This document shows, in pieces, positions 12,003-23,600 of a stretch of 64,000 nucleotides of DNA. This DNA comes from Hymenopus coronatus (lineage: Eukaryota > Arthropoda > Insecta > Mantodea > Hymenopodidae), in the NCBI GenBank assembly GCA_030762935.1, contig CM060896.1:17289527-17353526 (forward strand). The letters run 5' to 3'. The position numbers and the translations under genes were made by a program. Positions within the stretch are counted from its first letter, which is position 1. Every line of letters begins with the position of its first letter. The notes under the pieces were generated by a model. It did not search any database and had not been told where the DNA came from. It saw nothing but the letters and a program-made list of their open reading frames with translations.

Positions 12003-13289
12003 CAGTGTGTATATAAATGAATATCAGGGTTTTAACTCTATAATATTTATTACATTCAACTTACAGTTATAAATGATATGTCAAATGAAAAAGCAACTCA
12101 AACAGTATCGTTTGTTGGTACAAGTGCGCATGAGCGTGCAATGTTTCTGCCGCAATCCGCTAGACAGCGGCACTAGCAAAGATGGCGACTAGTAAACAGA
12201 AAGCGTTTTGTGTTTTGCAGTTTGCAAAGACCGAATCTGTAGTTACTGTGCAACGTGCGTTCCGTAGTAAGTTCCGTTGTGATCCTCCTAGTGATAAAAA
12301 CATACGTAGATGGTATAATCAGTTTGAAGATGCCGGCTGCCTTTAAAAAGGGAAGAGACTGTTGAGCGAGTGAGAGAGTGTTCACTCGTAGCCCAAAAAA
12401 ATCAGTCCGGAAGGCTAGTCGTGAATTAAGTTCCTGTGTCGACTATTTGGAAAGTTGCAAGAAAACGCTTACAGCTACGTCCTTAGCGTTTACAGCTATT
12501 ACAGGCTCTAAAGCCGACAGACCACGGATTACGTGCCAAATTCGCAAACGACATGTTTCATGACAATTTTATGGATCGTGTTGTCTTCCGTGATGACTTG
12601 ACTTTTCACCTTAGTGGACATGTTAACACTCATCTGGGCTCAGAAAATCCTCACGAGATGGTACAAATGCAACGAGATTCCCCTAAAGTGGATGTTTTCT
12701 GTGCCGTATCCCGGTGAAAAGTTTATGGGCCTTTCGTTTTTGGTGAACCTACCGTAACTGGCACTTCTTATCTTGACACACTAGAGCAATGGCTCTTCCC
12801 TCAGTTGGAAGAAAATGAGCCAGAGAACTTCATTTTCCAGCAGGATGGTGCGCCACCTCACTGGCATAACGAAGTACGCGATTGGTTGAACGTCACCGTA
12901 CCCGAGCGCTGGATAGGCCGCAAGGGCCCCAATGACAGGTCTTGCTGGCCTCCACGTTCTCCTGACCTAACGCCATGCGATTTTTACCTTTGGGGCTTCA
13001 TCAAGGATCGTGTGTACGTGCCTCCGCTACCAGCTGACCTACCTGAATTAAGAAACCGGATTGAAGCAGCTGTTGCTACAATTACCGAATACACACTTAT
13101 CAACGTTTGGAAGAACTCGGCTTTAGACTTGGGTGCCGTGTGACAAAGGGTAGTCACATTGAACATTTATAAGCTTCTTGGTAAAACTGTTTGAGTTGCT
13201 TTTTCATTTGACATATCATTCATAACTAAGTTGAATGTAATAAATATTATAAAGAGTTAAAACCCCGTTATTCATTTACATACATCTTG
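12003..13289 (+). mobile_element. Tc1/mariner-superfamily transposon, TIRs and TA duplication intact
   Basis: Two terminal inverted repeats of about 90 bp (12003-12103 and ~13183-13289) share 'aataacgggg'-type ends, 'ataatatttattacattc' and 'gtcaaatgaaaaagcaact'. Both ends are flanked by TA (12001-12002, 13290-13291), the target duplication typical of this superfamily. The 1287-bp length suits a single-gene element. The transposase is frameshifted, so the copy is not autonomous. Confidence 0.88.
12182..13143 (+). pseudogene. Frameshifted Tc1/mariner-type transposase
   Basis: The reading frame starts at ATG 12182 (MATSKQKAFCVLQFAKTE), an N-terminal helix-turn-helix segment with R-R-W-Y. It runs into a stop near 12343. 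The 'SPKKSVRKASREL' block at about 12390 is in a second frame. A partly eroded catalytic region (V-F-R-D-D near the DES position, F-H-L-S-G-H-V) follows. The last ~112 residues (12805-13143) are open and contain QQDGAPPHW and PPRSPDLTPCDFYLWG, the motifs that hold the second and third acidic residues. A family member would cut and paste its own element at TA sites. Several frameshifts break this one. Confidence 0.85.
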
Positions 13290-13291
13290 TA

Positions 13292-14354
13292 TTTAGCTGT
13301 ATTTTCCATGTATCCTCGTCAACGTGGCAATATTGCCGGCTAAGGGTATGTTTACTGCGCAACGTCGCAAATCCGTACCAACTTTAGAAACTGAAAAAGG
13401 GCTGTAAAAATAAGCAGTCATACAGAGGGAACGCAACCGGTCAATAGCCGTTAGATGGCAGTAGTAGCACGGTTATTTGTTTAAATGACCGTAGTATGCT
13501 CCAATCCCATTCAATGTTAAGGAAATATGGATAACGATAGATAATATTTCTATGTATTAACTATCATTCCCTCGGTCACATTGTTCAAATAAAGTAAAAA
13601 AACCTATTTTTTTCACGTATAAAATATATTTTACTGTCATAATTCTCTAAATTTAACAATTTATAAACTATGCACATTAACTATTAACCCTTCTTGGATT
13701 CTGCAAATGGCGGGACCCGGATAGTTTATTGTTTTGGGTTAATATACTTATTGCAGATGTTGATTATTTGAGGTTATGAGCTAAATAAGGCACAGAATAG
13801 AGAGTGTATACAGATAGCAAACTCGAGGGTGGCTCCCTGCATGAAGCCAAACGCTGCGCTAGACGCCTTATTAGGACATAGTAAACGCAAAGCGCTTGTT
13901 TATTACATACCATTTTAAGTAGATTAAAACCTGTAAAATAAAAAAGCTCGAATATATGTAATAACAATCTCATGTTTGGCATACACATGACTTTATCTGC
14001 TTGCTCTCCTACAAACTATTTATATGGCTGCTTATTCTTCCGTTTCTTGTTAATAGAGATACATTTTAATTGCGCATTTCGTTATAGATATAAACATTAG
14101 TGAAATCGTTTCGATGCCAGCAGCTATGTGATGCTTTGAAATCCCATTATATTTGCAAGAACTTGAAAAAAGAAAAAAACAGTGTAATTTCCACGAAAGA
14201 AAATGTGTATGTATTTGAAAATTTTAATCAATAACGGGGAATTCCGAAAATGGTTAACACCATAAAAAAAAAAAAAAAAAAGGTACGTGATAAATTGTGG
14301 GCTTTAACAGGATCTACATTCTCTGTGTAATAAGATTTTATATATCTCTTACGG
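13292..14354. other. Non-coding stretch
   Basis: No exon was recognised. A segment near 13793-13825 is an imperfect inverted match to 15925-15960 (see findings). A short poly-A run lies at about 14264-14281. Confidence 0.35.
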
Positions 14355-14522
14355 TTTTGATTAAAATATCGCAGATTTAAGATGTTTTTATGACAAACGA
14401 AATGTATAACTTGAATTTTCTGGGAAGACCACCTGGGACCTCTTTATTCTGGATTACTTTTCTATAACTTTTGTATAACCTGTAAACCGTAAGAGATAGA
14501 TAAAAATGTAGTGCATAAAAAT
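14355..14522 (+). repeat. Fold-back repeat (FB), internal fragment
   Basis: It contains the FB inner blocks 'ttgaattttctgggaa', 'ctttattctggat' and 'accgtaagagatagataaa'. It is cut off where the next, inverted, FB arm starts. Confidence 0.65.
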
Positions 14523-15125
14523 CTGATCTGTGCCACTCACATAATATTCTCCAGCTGTTCCACAAACAATTTTTTCTTATAAAAGATTATTCTTTCATCA
14601 AGATAAAACATTAGTAGAAATGATCTATTACTTGATTCCTTGTAAATAGAAGGGAAATAAGGGAATACATTAGGCCATTACTTTGATGGTCAAATCTTTT
14701 AAAAGCTGGTTGTTTGTGAAACAATTGATGTTCGGTTCGCTTTTATGGTTCCATTGGAGAAAAGTTAATTAGTTTAAAATTGAAACCAATAACAAGGAAT
14801 ACATTAGAAACCGTCAGTTCTGCATAAAAAACCATGACATAAATTCTGTGTTTAAAAGAGATCTACATTTTATTTAATAAGTTTTTGTCTATTATGCAAA
14901 ATTCTGCAAACCCCAACCAAAATGAAGAGCTCTTCAGAGGCTATTCCTAGAGAATTCAAGATAAAATATACGGTATTTTAATCAAAATCGTTAGAGCCTT
15001 TTTTGAGAAAACCAAAATTTTCGAAAAATGTTCTATGTAAAGGGTAGTTAGGGGTGTGGGGATTTTCTTGAAAATCTTCTTGTCGCATCCTTGGAAGATA
15101 CTAAGCTTAAATATCATAGTCACTG
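14523..15125 (-). repeat. Fold-back repeat (FB), inverted arm lacking its head
   Basis: On the minus strand the tail is at 14523-14560 and the arm extends to the 'cttccaaggatg' block near 15095. The forward tail that follows makes the unit palindromic at its outer ends. Confidence 0.7.
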
Positions 15126-15340
15126 GCTTTTGTAAGGGTTGACTAACGCTTTAGCCTGTGCATTCTCTTATTTCTGTTCTACTTACAAAGAAGCAAGTAT
15201 TAAGATAAATTCTGGTAATTTTTATCTTGATTAGCATGATGTAGATAAAAGAATCATCTTTTGTAGCAAAATTTTGTTTGTGGAACAGCTAGAAAAAGTC
15301 ATACGAATGGAACACATCAGATTTTTGAGACTGTTTTGTT
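15126..15340 (+). repeat. Fold-back repeat (FB), forward tail
   Basis: The last ~215 bp of the FB arm ('ctacttacaaagaagcaag', 'attagcatgatgtagataa', 'gaatggaacacatcagat') is inverted relative to 14523-14750. It forms ~200-bp terminal inverted repeats of an ~818-bp element. Confidence 0.72.
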
Positions 15341-16493
15341 TGCTGTGTATATCTACAAAACAAACCGAAGCAACTTGAAATTATGGTTAGGAAAATATAT
15401 AAATAAGAGTAAATAACCAAGTGATTCAATGGGCTGCCAAGCTATATTTAATAAAATAATAATAATAATAAAAAAAAAGCTTAATACGTTGAAACAGTAT
15501 AGATAGTAAATAAGATTAGGCAGAATGAATCACTCCTAGCATAAAAAGAAAGAGAGAAAAAAAGCACCATCAAAAGCAAAACTGAAGCTTGATGCAAACA
15601 CATGGTAAACCACATTACTAACTTTACAGGAGACATTCCATGTTTCTTTGTCATGCTAATTGTATTTGAATTATTTTTGCGTTAGGCGATGAGCACCATT
15701 GGCCTCCTACTGCTCATAAGAACAGTAAAGCTTTAAGAGTCAAAAAGCATTCTAACTTGTACAGTGTATAGTATAACCATTGAGTTGAATATAATCCCAG
15801 TATCTAAAATATACACAATTAATAACTTTAATAAAATGTATATTACGTAGTGTGTAACTTCAACAACATAGCTATTTACTGTCCAAGTATGGCGGAATTC
15901 GCGCATGCGCAAGGATTACAGCGGAGTTTCCTTTCTGTATACTCTCTATTCTATGCTAAAGGTGATTTCATCAGAACCTGAAGATACGCTATCACCGTAA
16001 CACTGGAATTACGGTGCTCTTAATACATTATATCAAGTCATATTTTAGGCTAAATGGGGAAATTTAACACACAAATCTACTACAAATAAAAACTTAGCAA
16101 TTGCTTTGTTGTTGTTTTTAACAGCATTACTAGTAGATAAAAATAATAAAGTTATTATTATAATTATTATTTATTATTAACATTATTATTACTATTATAA
16201 TAATATTACTTTTAAGAGTAACTGCCACCCCAACCAGGTCTACTTGCTCTTTAGTTAAGGATGTTTTGACATTGAAGAAAACAAAGAAAGAGGTGGAAAC
16301 AGTATGAGTAAAGGTAAGAAACAGATTCGGAAGAAGCATGAATGTTATTTTATGAGGAAAATGCGATATTTAATTACACATTTCTTCGTTTACCCTCCAC
16401 ACTAATAGATCTTTGCCAATACTATTATTATGCCAAGTGCATCTTGATCTCTTACACTGTCAATTGCATATTTGATACTTTTCAGACTTTCCT
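15341..16493. other. Non-coding stretch with AT-rich simple repeats
   Basis: It includes an (ATT)-type low-complexity tract at about 16139-16205 and a short (AAT)n near 15459. No exon was recognised. Confidence 0.35.
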
Positions 16494-16691
16494 ATGCGTG
16501 CACTGCTTTCCCTCCTTTGCGCAAAAAGGTATGCTCCATTACGCAGATCATTGCGCTTTTCAGATGCAAAGGTTGGCTGCCTGACGTTATGCGGCCAACA
16601 GACCCTCGGTAACATTATCAGATGTTACCAGGACTGCTTAGTAAATTTAACAACGCAATTTGGTTCCTGGTGCATTAGTTACGCTGACACA

Positions 16692-17045
16692 ATGGATATT
16701 GAATGTGAGCAAAGAGTGAACATAAAGTTCTGCGTTCAGCTTGGGAAAACCCCCAGTGAAACGTGGACAATGATTAAGCAAGCATATGGACGCGAGGCAC
16801 TTTCAAGAAGTCGTGTTTTCGAATGGCACAAAAGGTTTCGTGAAGGCAGGGATTCAGTGCAAGACGATCCCAGAGCTGGTCGCCCGTCTACAGCACATAC
16901 CGATGCAAACGTGGAACGTGTAAGACAGTTATTGCAAGAAGACCGTCATGTAACCGTACGTGCGATATCAGAAGAACTTAATTTAAATCGTGATGTGTGT
17001 CATAAGATTTTACGCGAAGATTTAGGAAAACGGAAACTTTGGTAA
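16692..17045 (+). CDS. Mariner-derived DNA-binding domain (GVQW/SETMAR-like N terminus), possible exon
   Basis: The unbroken frame from ATG 16692 reads MDIECEQRVNIKFCVQLGK, then SRSRVFEWHKRFREGRDSV, DDPRAGRPST, ANVERVRQLL and a helix-turn-helix ending DLGKRKL. This is the paired HTH DNA-binding half of a mariner transposase, which binds the terminal inverted repeats. The frame is open upstream to 16494, but that part has no family resemblance. The similarity stops at 17040, exactly at TTTG followed by GTAAGTG, a strong splice donor. The catalytic DDD half does not follow. It could be a domesticated exon or a truncated transposon copy. An intact frame with no stops over ~115 codons favours youth or selection. 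Confidence 0.6.
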   Translation: MDIECEQRVNIKFCVQLGKTPSETWTMIKQAYGREALSRSRVFEWHKRFREGRDSVQDDPRAGRPSTAHTDANVERVRQLLQEDRHVTVRAISEELNLNRDVCHKILREDLGKRKLW

Positions 17046-17267
17046 GTGCAATTTTTTATTTTTTACGACCTCTGTCCTGGAACTTTTCTGACAAGGAAGT
17101 ACTTTACCTCTATTCAGTTAACTTAACCTGTCATAGAGTTTAGTTCTTATCTCACCAGTGTATACATGATTCTTTGTTAGTATTAAGGCTTGAATGTAAT
17201 CAATAAGAATATATTAAGCTCTCTGCTGAATATTCTTACCCAAATCTAAAGAAGAGATATCACAATT

Positions 17268-17826
17268 TCCATGGGGAATTGAAATCGATTCCATCTCAAT
17301 ACGTTCTGCATTTCACATATTAAACACAATACGAATTGAGATCGTTTTGAATACGCAAGCTTCGAGACCAAATTTATTCAACGTTTTATTTTGGTTAACT
17401 TGGAATCGGGTGGCATACCTGTTAAATGTATTGTTTATTGCATATGCAGTTTTTGAAGTTAAATACTTATATTTGAGAACACATTGCAAATTATAGAAAC
17501 CACAAAAGTGGTTCTCATAATCTACCACAGAACAATAAAAACAGCATTAACACATGACAATCGTGTGCAACGAGTATAGCAGAAGAACAGTTTCTTTGCC
17601 GTATTTAAAACGATTTGAATACGGAGTTATTTTCATGCTATGCATTTTGATCCGATCTCACTTTCTAACGTCTGTATTATCTATCATATTTCTGTGACGC
17701 AAAATGTGATAGTGCAATTTAAGCCTAAAAGGATTGGATCCAAGTTTCAATACAACTTGAATTCGCGTTTCCACGAAGTATTCAATAAGGTAAGCGTACT
17801 TAAATCAATTTCAATTTTCCATGGAA
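17268..17826. mobile_element. Candidate MITE with ~24-bp terminal inverted repeats
   Basis: 'ttccatggggaattgaaat' near 17268 is inverted at 17803-17826 ('aatcaatttcaattttcc', then 'atggaa') with about three mismatches. The ~560 bp between is non-coding. The exact boundary and target duplication could not be fixed. Confidence 0.4.
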
Positions 17827-17857
17827 TTTTCCTAAAGCAACAACGAAGCCTCTGATA

Positions 17858-17889
17858 AAGGAGGCCATTAAAGGTATTATGGCCTCCTT
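17858..17889. other. Perfect 11-bp inverted repeat (hairpin)
   Basis: 'aaggaggccat' (17858-17868) is perfectly inverted at 17879-17889 around a 10-base loop. It stands out in AT-rich surroundings. Confidence 0.6.
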
Positions 17890-19284
17890 GGTATTGTATT
17901 ATGTTTCTAATTCTAATATCTATTGATGTCTCTAATGAAGATATGTAGCCATTTAAAATATTATATTTTTCCAAATTATTAACGTTTATCTTTAATTTTT
18001 TTATTTAGGTTTAAAGGTTTACTGAGATAAAGTTTACATTTCCATGTATTTGTTTTTAATATATGTTTTATCTCAATTAAAGGAACTTTTAATAAGAGGA
18101 ACTGTACTTAGTTGTAGCCATTATGGTAATGTTCTGTTAGAATTGCAGAAGCTGTATAACTAGTGTAGGCTTCAGTTCGAAGTGTTTGACTTGCTTGCTT
18201 TTTCATTGTTCCCACGAATGGAGCCGAGTAGTCGAACGTATTATCGTGATACTGATTAGGTTAAGGTGCGCGGCATCAAAGACTGCGGTAAGATTGTAGG
18301 TATTTAGTGACGCAGAAAGCAACGTTGTCACGTTTTCTCCAAGCTAATAATAACATTAGCAGCGTTGTTATTAAGTGCAGCGAGGGTACCAAACCGTGCT
18401 AATAATATCTAACCTTGTTTTCTATTTACATTACGCTGTCTCTTCGCCTTCCTCCCTGGCTCTGTCATTTTGATCACATGTATCACAAACGAACCATTGT
18501 CGTGTGAAACATTCCGCAGTTGAAATTTCGCTCTTGTTGCATGGTGTGCTGAACACATCTTTCCCACACACTCGAATCTATATTCGGTACACAGTCTCTC
18601 AACACTTTGCACAGACTGTCTCTTATAGAAGAAGTCACATTCCGCTATCTTACGGCATGTTTAAGGCGTGCCCAATTCAGTTCACTCGGATTGAGACAAC
18701 TGATATGGTGGTAACCTGAGGACTTCATGGCCCTGATGTGCCATTCTCTATTACATACACTTTATGTATATTGGCTTCCCGAATTTTCTCAAAAAGCACG
18801 GCTTTTAGGAACTGCACTGGGTGAATCTAAATTATGTTTTTATGAATCTGGTCAGTTCGTCGTTTCTGCTGACATGGTGGGCATTTTTATCGTTAGCACA
18901 ATAACGCTTACGAGGAATGTTTCTCAAAAGTGTGTTCTTGAACCAAGTTTCAAATATTTCATCATTCGTCTCATGATGTGAATCAGCACAGATGTTTTAC
19001 TCCACGTGTAGTTAAGTCTGTCATTTGTGATTTCTGCACATTCATTGGCTGAAGTGACGCACTCATTACACTGCAAAACGTCTGCGACTTCCGAGAATAA
19101 TCAGTGCATTATCTGAGAGGTTTCTATTAACAAAGATAAAACGCAAGTTAACCCTTTCAGCAGCACGATAGTACCTGAAAGTGCTGAACATATAATGCTC
19201 TAGTATTATATAAGCCTCGTTAGTTCTCTTTGGTGTATTTTTGCATTTGAATGAATTATTTTTTGTATATTTTAAGGCAGCCGC
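17890..19284. other. Non-coding stretch
   Basis: No domain or repeat recognised. GC content is somewhat higher near 18200-18700. The ORFs there are short and without motifs. Confidence 0.35.
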
Positions 19285-19296
19285 AGTTTATTGTAA

Positions 19297-19512
19297 GCCA
19301 CGCCGTGGCAGAGTGATTAGACCACTCGCCTCTCACCTAGATGACCCGGGTTCAATTCCAAGTGACCTCATGTAGGATTTATGGTGGACAAAGTGGCTTA
19401 GGGTGGGTTTTCTCCGGTTTCCCGCGCCATCGCATTCCACAGGTGCTCCATCTTCATCCCATGGCTTGCGGTGCCATTTGTAGTAAAATTGAGCGTTAAA
19501 ACTGTCGAAATA
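19297..19512 (+). repeat. tRNA-derived SINE, family B, complete copy with target duplication
   Basis: The head has an A-box-like 'tggcagagtgattagac' and a B box 'gggttcaattcc', then the tRNA-unrelated body ('ttctccggtttcccgcgcc', 'gtgctccatcttcat') and the tail 'ttgagcgttaaaact'. It is flanked by the 12-bp direct repeat 'agtttattgtaa' at 19285-19296 and 19513-19524, marking a retroposition event. Confidence 0.9.
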
Positions 19513-19524
19513 AGTTTATTGTAA

Positions 19525-20039
19525 ACTACGTACATCCAACAGAAATAACTTTGAGTTTCAATATTCAGTTTTTCTTTTTATTTCAAAGTTATCTAATTGA
19601 TTATTTTATATTAAAACTTTTTTATCTGTTCTCAAAGTATAATTATATAATGTTTGCATTGATTTTAAGTACATTATGTACATACCCATGTATACTAAAG
19701 TTTATGCATCATATAACATGTAATGCACAACTATAGAACTGGGTATTCTTAAACTATTGCATTTACTGTATTCTTTTATCACGAAATATTAAAATAGTTA
19801 TTAAATGCATTACTCATGTATTATGAAAACATTGTAATTTCGTTAAATAGTTCACAGGCACTTCTTTAAACATGTTTCCATTTTACAACTATATATAACC
19901 CCCTCTTCCAGGTGGCAACAAGGGAAGATATTTATTTGTGTCACGGAATTGGGCCTACTCTGAAGTCATAGGTAGAGATGATGCTGATTTAATTAAGTTA
20001 ATGGTAGCAGAAATTGTGTGCTGCAATTTGCATTTCTTG
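19525..20039. other. Non-coding AT-rich stretch
   Basis: Nothing recognised beyond low-complexity AT sequence. Confidence 0.35.
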
Positions 20040-20720
20040 TAATAATTTTTTTTTTGTTTGCAAATTTGTTAAACAGTTTAACAAATGTTCCCCCTAAAAT
20101 ATCACTGCATACCACTAATATTCATAGAAGTACTTCTCTAAGCTTTCACTCTGGCACTGTATTCGGCTTCCATCCTCTGGTACCACTTCCAGAAGCACCT
20201 TTGCCACTCATTTTTTGGAACTGAAGATGACTTCTCTTCATGTGTTGAAACTAAAGTCGGACCTCAAAATAGGTTCTTTACAAAAGGTAACAGGAAGAAA
20301 TCGCATGGTGCCTAGTCGGGACTATAGGGTGGATATGCCATTGGTTTTGGCTCAGTTTCTTGCAGAAACACTATTGGTATATTAGCAATATGTGCTGATG
20401 CATTGTTCTTGATGCAACAAAATGGTCCATAATCCTGTTTTTGACGCCATTCTTGGATTTCCTGAAATACTTTCGGGAAACAAAATTCTGTGCTTCTGTG
20501 TATCAGTTCTCTGATTTTCAAGTCCAACTGTTACCACAAGACCACTTGTGGACAAGAAAGAAATTACCATCCCCCCCACACTCCTTTAGCCCATAATTTT
20601 ACAGGTGGTTGTTGAACAGGAAACGCCCAAATGGAGGAGTGGCATTTGTTTCGGCATTAAATAATACCGTTCCACCCTGTGGAGCTTTCATGTTCAGACA
20701 AATTATGGGGTCCCATCTTT
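20040..20720 (-). pseudogene. Mariner transposase relic
   Basis: Minus strand near 20310-20530 reads '...NNASAHIANIPIVFLQE...KPMAYPPYSPD'. The NASAH and PPYSPD motifs carry the second and third catalytic aspartates of mariner DD34D enzymes (the DNAxxH position is degraded to NNASAH). Frames shift around 20380. The N-terminal half is not recognisable. Confidence 0.65.
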
Positions 20721-20734
20721 AATTTTATATGTTT

Positions 20735-20764
20735 TCTTCTTCTTCTTATTATTATTATTATTAC

Positions 20765-20800
<36 letters not shown>

Positions 20801-20818
20801 CATCATCATCATCATCAT
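20735..20818 (+). repeat. (TTA)n / (TCA)n compound microsatellite
   Basis: A TTC run is followed by an ATT run and then a CAT run, all trinucleotide. Confidence 0.95.
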
Positions 20819-21755
20819 ATCATCGTCATTTTTACACAGAGGCGTTCATGAAAGATGCTTGTAAGACTCAGCAAACTGTTAATGCCAGCTAAATGCCCTG
20901 GTAGGTTAGTCTAGGATCTTCCGTAAGTTGTTTCCACACTGGTAATGTTTTCTCAGTCACTCTCCATTTTAAGAGATTGCTGACCTCTTATCAAATTCTA
21001 AAAAACTTGCAGACTACAGTTGCAGGTGAAGGAGGTCTCCGGAAGCCCCCTCCCCTTGAAAGCTTAAGTGGCTGCAATTCATTTAAGCCTCATTTAAAAT
21101 CGTATAAGATCATCACACGAAAACACTCTCTTTGAATTTCCATTTCACTTCCAAGAAAGTCCACACTTTCTAGGTTTAAAACAAAATGAAAAATAAATGA
21201 CACAGCAGAGCTCCACATGCTGCCGTTGCACTACTTCGAGTCGGCTACTTTAACAGAGCAACAATGTTTTATAGAGGGCCAAATTTATGTCTCAATATTT
21301 ATCCAGTGACACTATATATTTAGTTGACAGCGGGCAAGTCAGCGCTAATTGGAGCATGAATGGATGGAAAGATAGAAAGAAGGCGGTTGCAGCTCAGGAA
21401 GCATCTGCAAAGCTAATCAAGCAGACTGGTGAAATTTTAAGACCTGGAGCTTGCGGCGTAAGGAGCTTTTCGAAACACTTTCGGCTATAAAGAGGACAAT
21501 TTCGCCGCAATACATGACATAGTAACAGCCCTCAGCCCTCACCGCCTCCCACCTTTTGGAACCTCTCCACGCTATTATGCGTCGAGTACATCGGCAGTTT
21601 CGGGATGATCCATACAGCACCGCCGGCACCACTGTCCCTCACTTATGTAGGCAACTCGCATCTTGTGTGTTTGTGTACAGCTTAGCTAAATAAAATTATT
21701 CAAGGTGTTCCATTTGCATGACCTTCTCCTTATTGGACAACAAATCATTCTCATA
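20819..21755. other. Non-coding stretch
   Basis: No recognisable gene. A 67-codon frame at 21287-21490 has no identifiable domain and is not called. Confidence 0.35.
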
Positions 21756-22598
21756 AGAGTTTATTACTTTCTCTATGCGCACTACGTACATAGTGTATAG
21801 AGAAGGTATTGCAGTCCACCCAAAATTTCTATACCGAGATTTCACCGGAAATATATGTTTTAGGGTCCCCTGCATCCAAAAAAATCATTTTCAGAAAAAG
21901 GTCCGTGTGTCTGCGAACACGATAACTCAAAAACGAAAAGTCGGTAAAATACCAAACTTGGCATTTAGATTTAGTATCTTCCAGGGATGCGACACAAAGA
22001 TTTTGAGAAAAATTCCCAAATTACCCTTTATAAGGACATTTCTGATTACCCTTTCGAAATTTTTGATTTTTTTAAAATATGGCTGTAACGCTCTTGATTA
22101 CAATATCGTATATTATAGATATTTACCTGACAAATAAAATGTATATCTTGAATTTTCTGGGAATAGCCTCTGAAGATTACTTTATTCTGGATGGATTTTA
22201 CTGTATTTTATATAACTGCTAAACTGTAAGAGATGGACAAAAACTTACCACACGAAAAATGTATAGCATTTTCAAACACAATTTATGTTATATACATCTT
22301 TCTCGTGGAGTTGATCGTTTTTTAGTTATTCCTTGTTTTAGATTTCACCTTTAAAAACATACTTTTCTCAATCAGGAATTTGTCACTCCTGCCGATACAG
22401 ACAAAGGACAAAGCAACCAGCTTTTGACTACCACTTTAATCTATGGTACTCCCTTATTTCGCTTCTACTTACAAGGAAGCAGTAATAAGACCAGTTCTGC
22501 TAGTTTTTTCTTGATTAGCATGAAGTAAATAGAAGCATAAGTTTTTTAACAATAGTTTGTTGCAGAGATGTAGAGAAAGTCGTGAGTGGAACACTTCA
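21756..22598 (+). repeat. Fold-back repeat (FB), full-length arm
   Basis: The head retains the palindromic terminus ('ctttctctatgcg', then 'gtgtatagagaaggta'), followed by all family blocks to 'tagagaaagtcgtgagtgg'. Confidence 0.78.
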
Positions 22599-22599
22599 G

Positions 22600-23598
22600 C
22601 TTTTTTTTAAATATCTGCTTCATGTTAATGTAGATAAACTAGCGGAAATGGTTTTATACTTATTTCCTTGTAAGTAGAAGGGAAATAAAGGAATACTCTA
22701 GGCTAAAGCGATAGCAAAAACTTTTTTTTTTTTTTTCTTTTGTAGGTAGTTTAACGTCCTTTAACCTGGTTTGGTCATATCGGACGATGAATGAAATTGG
22801 TGTAATGGTGCTCAAATGGTCTCGGGGTACATGGAGCTTAAAGTTACTCGACATTCGTCTTCTCAGGATATGGGGAAACCCCGAAAAAAAAAACTTATCT
22901 GGGTAACTCACCCTAAGCGAGATTCGAACTCACGATCTTTTAAATGTGAGGCAGACACGCTACCACCATACTACCCAGGCGTGCTAAAAACTGTTGCTAT
23001 GCGGTTCTCTTTACACGGCCAGGAGTAAAAAGACTTGCTGTATTCCACACATATGCTTTTCTCTACAAAATGTTGTTACGAAAGATTATTTCTTTAACTG
23101 CTTCATGGTAATCCAGATAAACATGAGCGGAATCGGTTTAAAAATATGTAACTGTTTTAAAATTGGAACCTATAACCAGGAATATCTTGAAACTATTTAA
23201 ATAAAAAATAAATAAATAAAAAGTAAACAAATGCATACATATGGCAAACTGTGCGTTTTAACGAGATATGCGTTGACTTACAGTTTGCCAGCTATGCAAA
23301 AGTCCTCCAGAATAAATAGTGTTCCAGAGGTCTTTCGTTTGTTATAAAAACATTTTTAAATATGGCATTTTAATCAAAATTGTTAGCGCCATTTTTTGAG
23401 AAAATCCAATTTTCGAAAAGTGTTACACGTAAAAGGTAGTTGTGGTATGGGAACGTTCTTGAAATCCTTTCTATTGCGTTCTTGGAAGTAGCTGAACCTC
23501 AAGTTTGGTGTTTAATGGACTTTTCGGTGAGTTATGTTGTTCCCAGTCACACATAGGACCTTTTCTACTTTCTCTACACGTATTATGCACTTCGATTG
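22600..23598 (-). repeat. Fold-back repeat (FB), inverted arm interrupted by a SINE
   Basis: On the minus strand the head is at about 23570 and the tail near 22600. The arm is split by an insertion at ~22727-22990. It is head-to-head with the arm at 24342-25025, and a Tc1-type element is inserted at their junction. Confidence 0.75.
22727..22990 (-). repeat. tRNA-derived SINE, family D
   Basis: The minus strand has a tRNA-like head with 'tggtggtagcgtgtctgcc' (A box region) and 'gagttcgaatctcgc' (B box), a ~170-bp body and a T/A-rich tail. 'aaaact' flanks both ends, consistent with a short target duplication in the FB arm. Confidence 0.75.
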
Positions 23599-23600
23599 TA

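Noticed and set aside
18504..18981. ORFs in the GC-richer 18.2-19.0 kb segment
   Set aside because: Translations have no family resemblance and no consistent splice structure.
19297..19370. Possible true tRNA gene
   Set aside because: It has A and B boxes but is continuous with a SINE body and flanked by target duplications; no good full cloverleaf acceptor pairing was seen.
21287..21490. 67-codon ORF as a gene
   Set aside because: No recognisable domain, splice sites or repeats support it.
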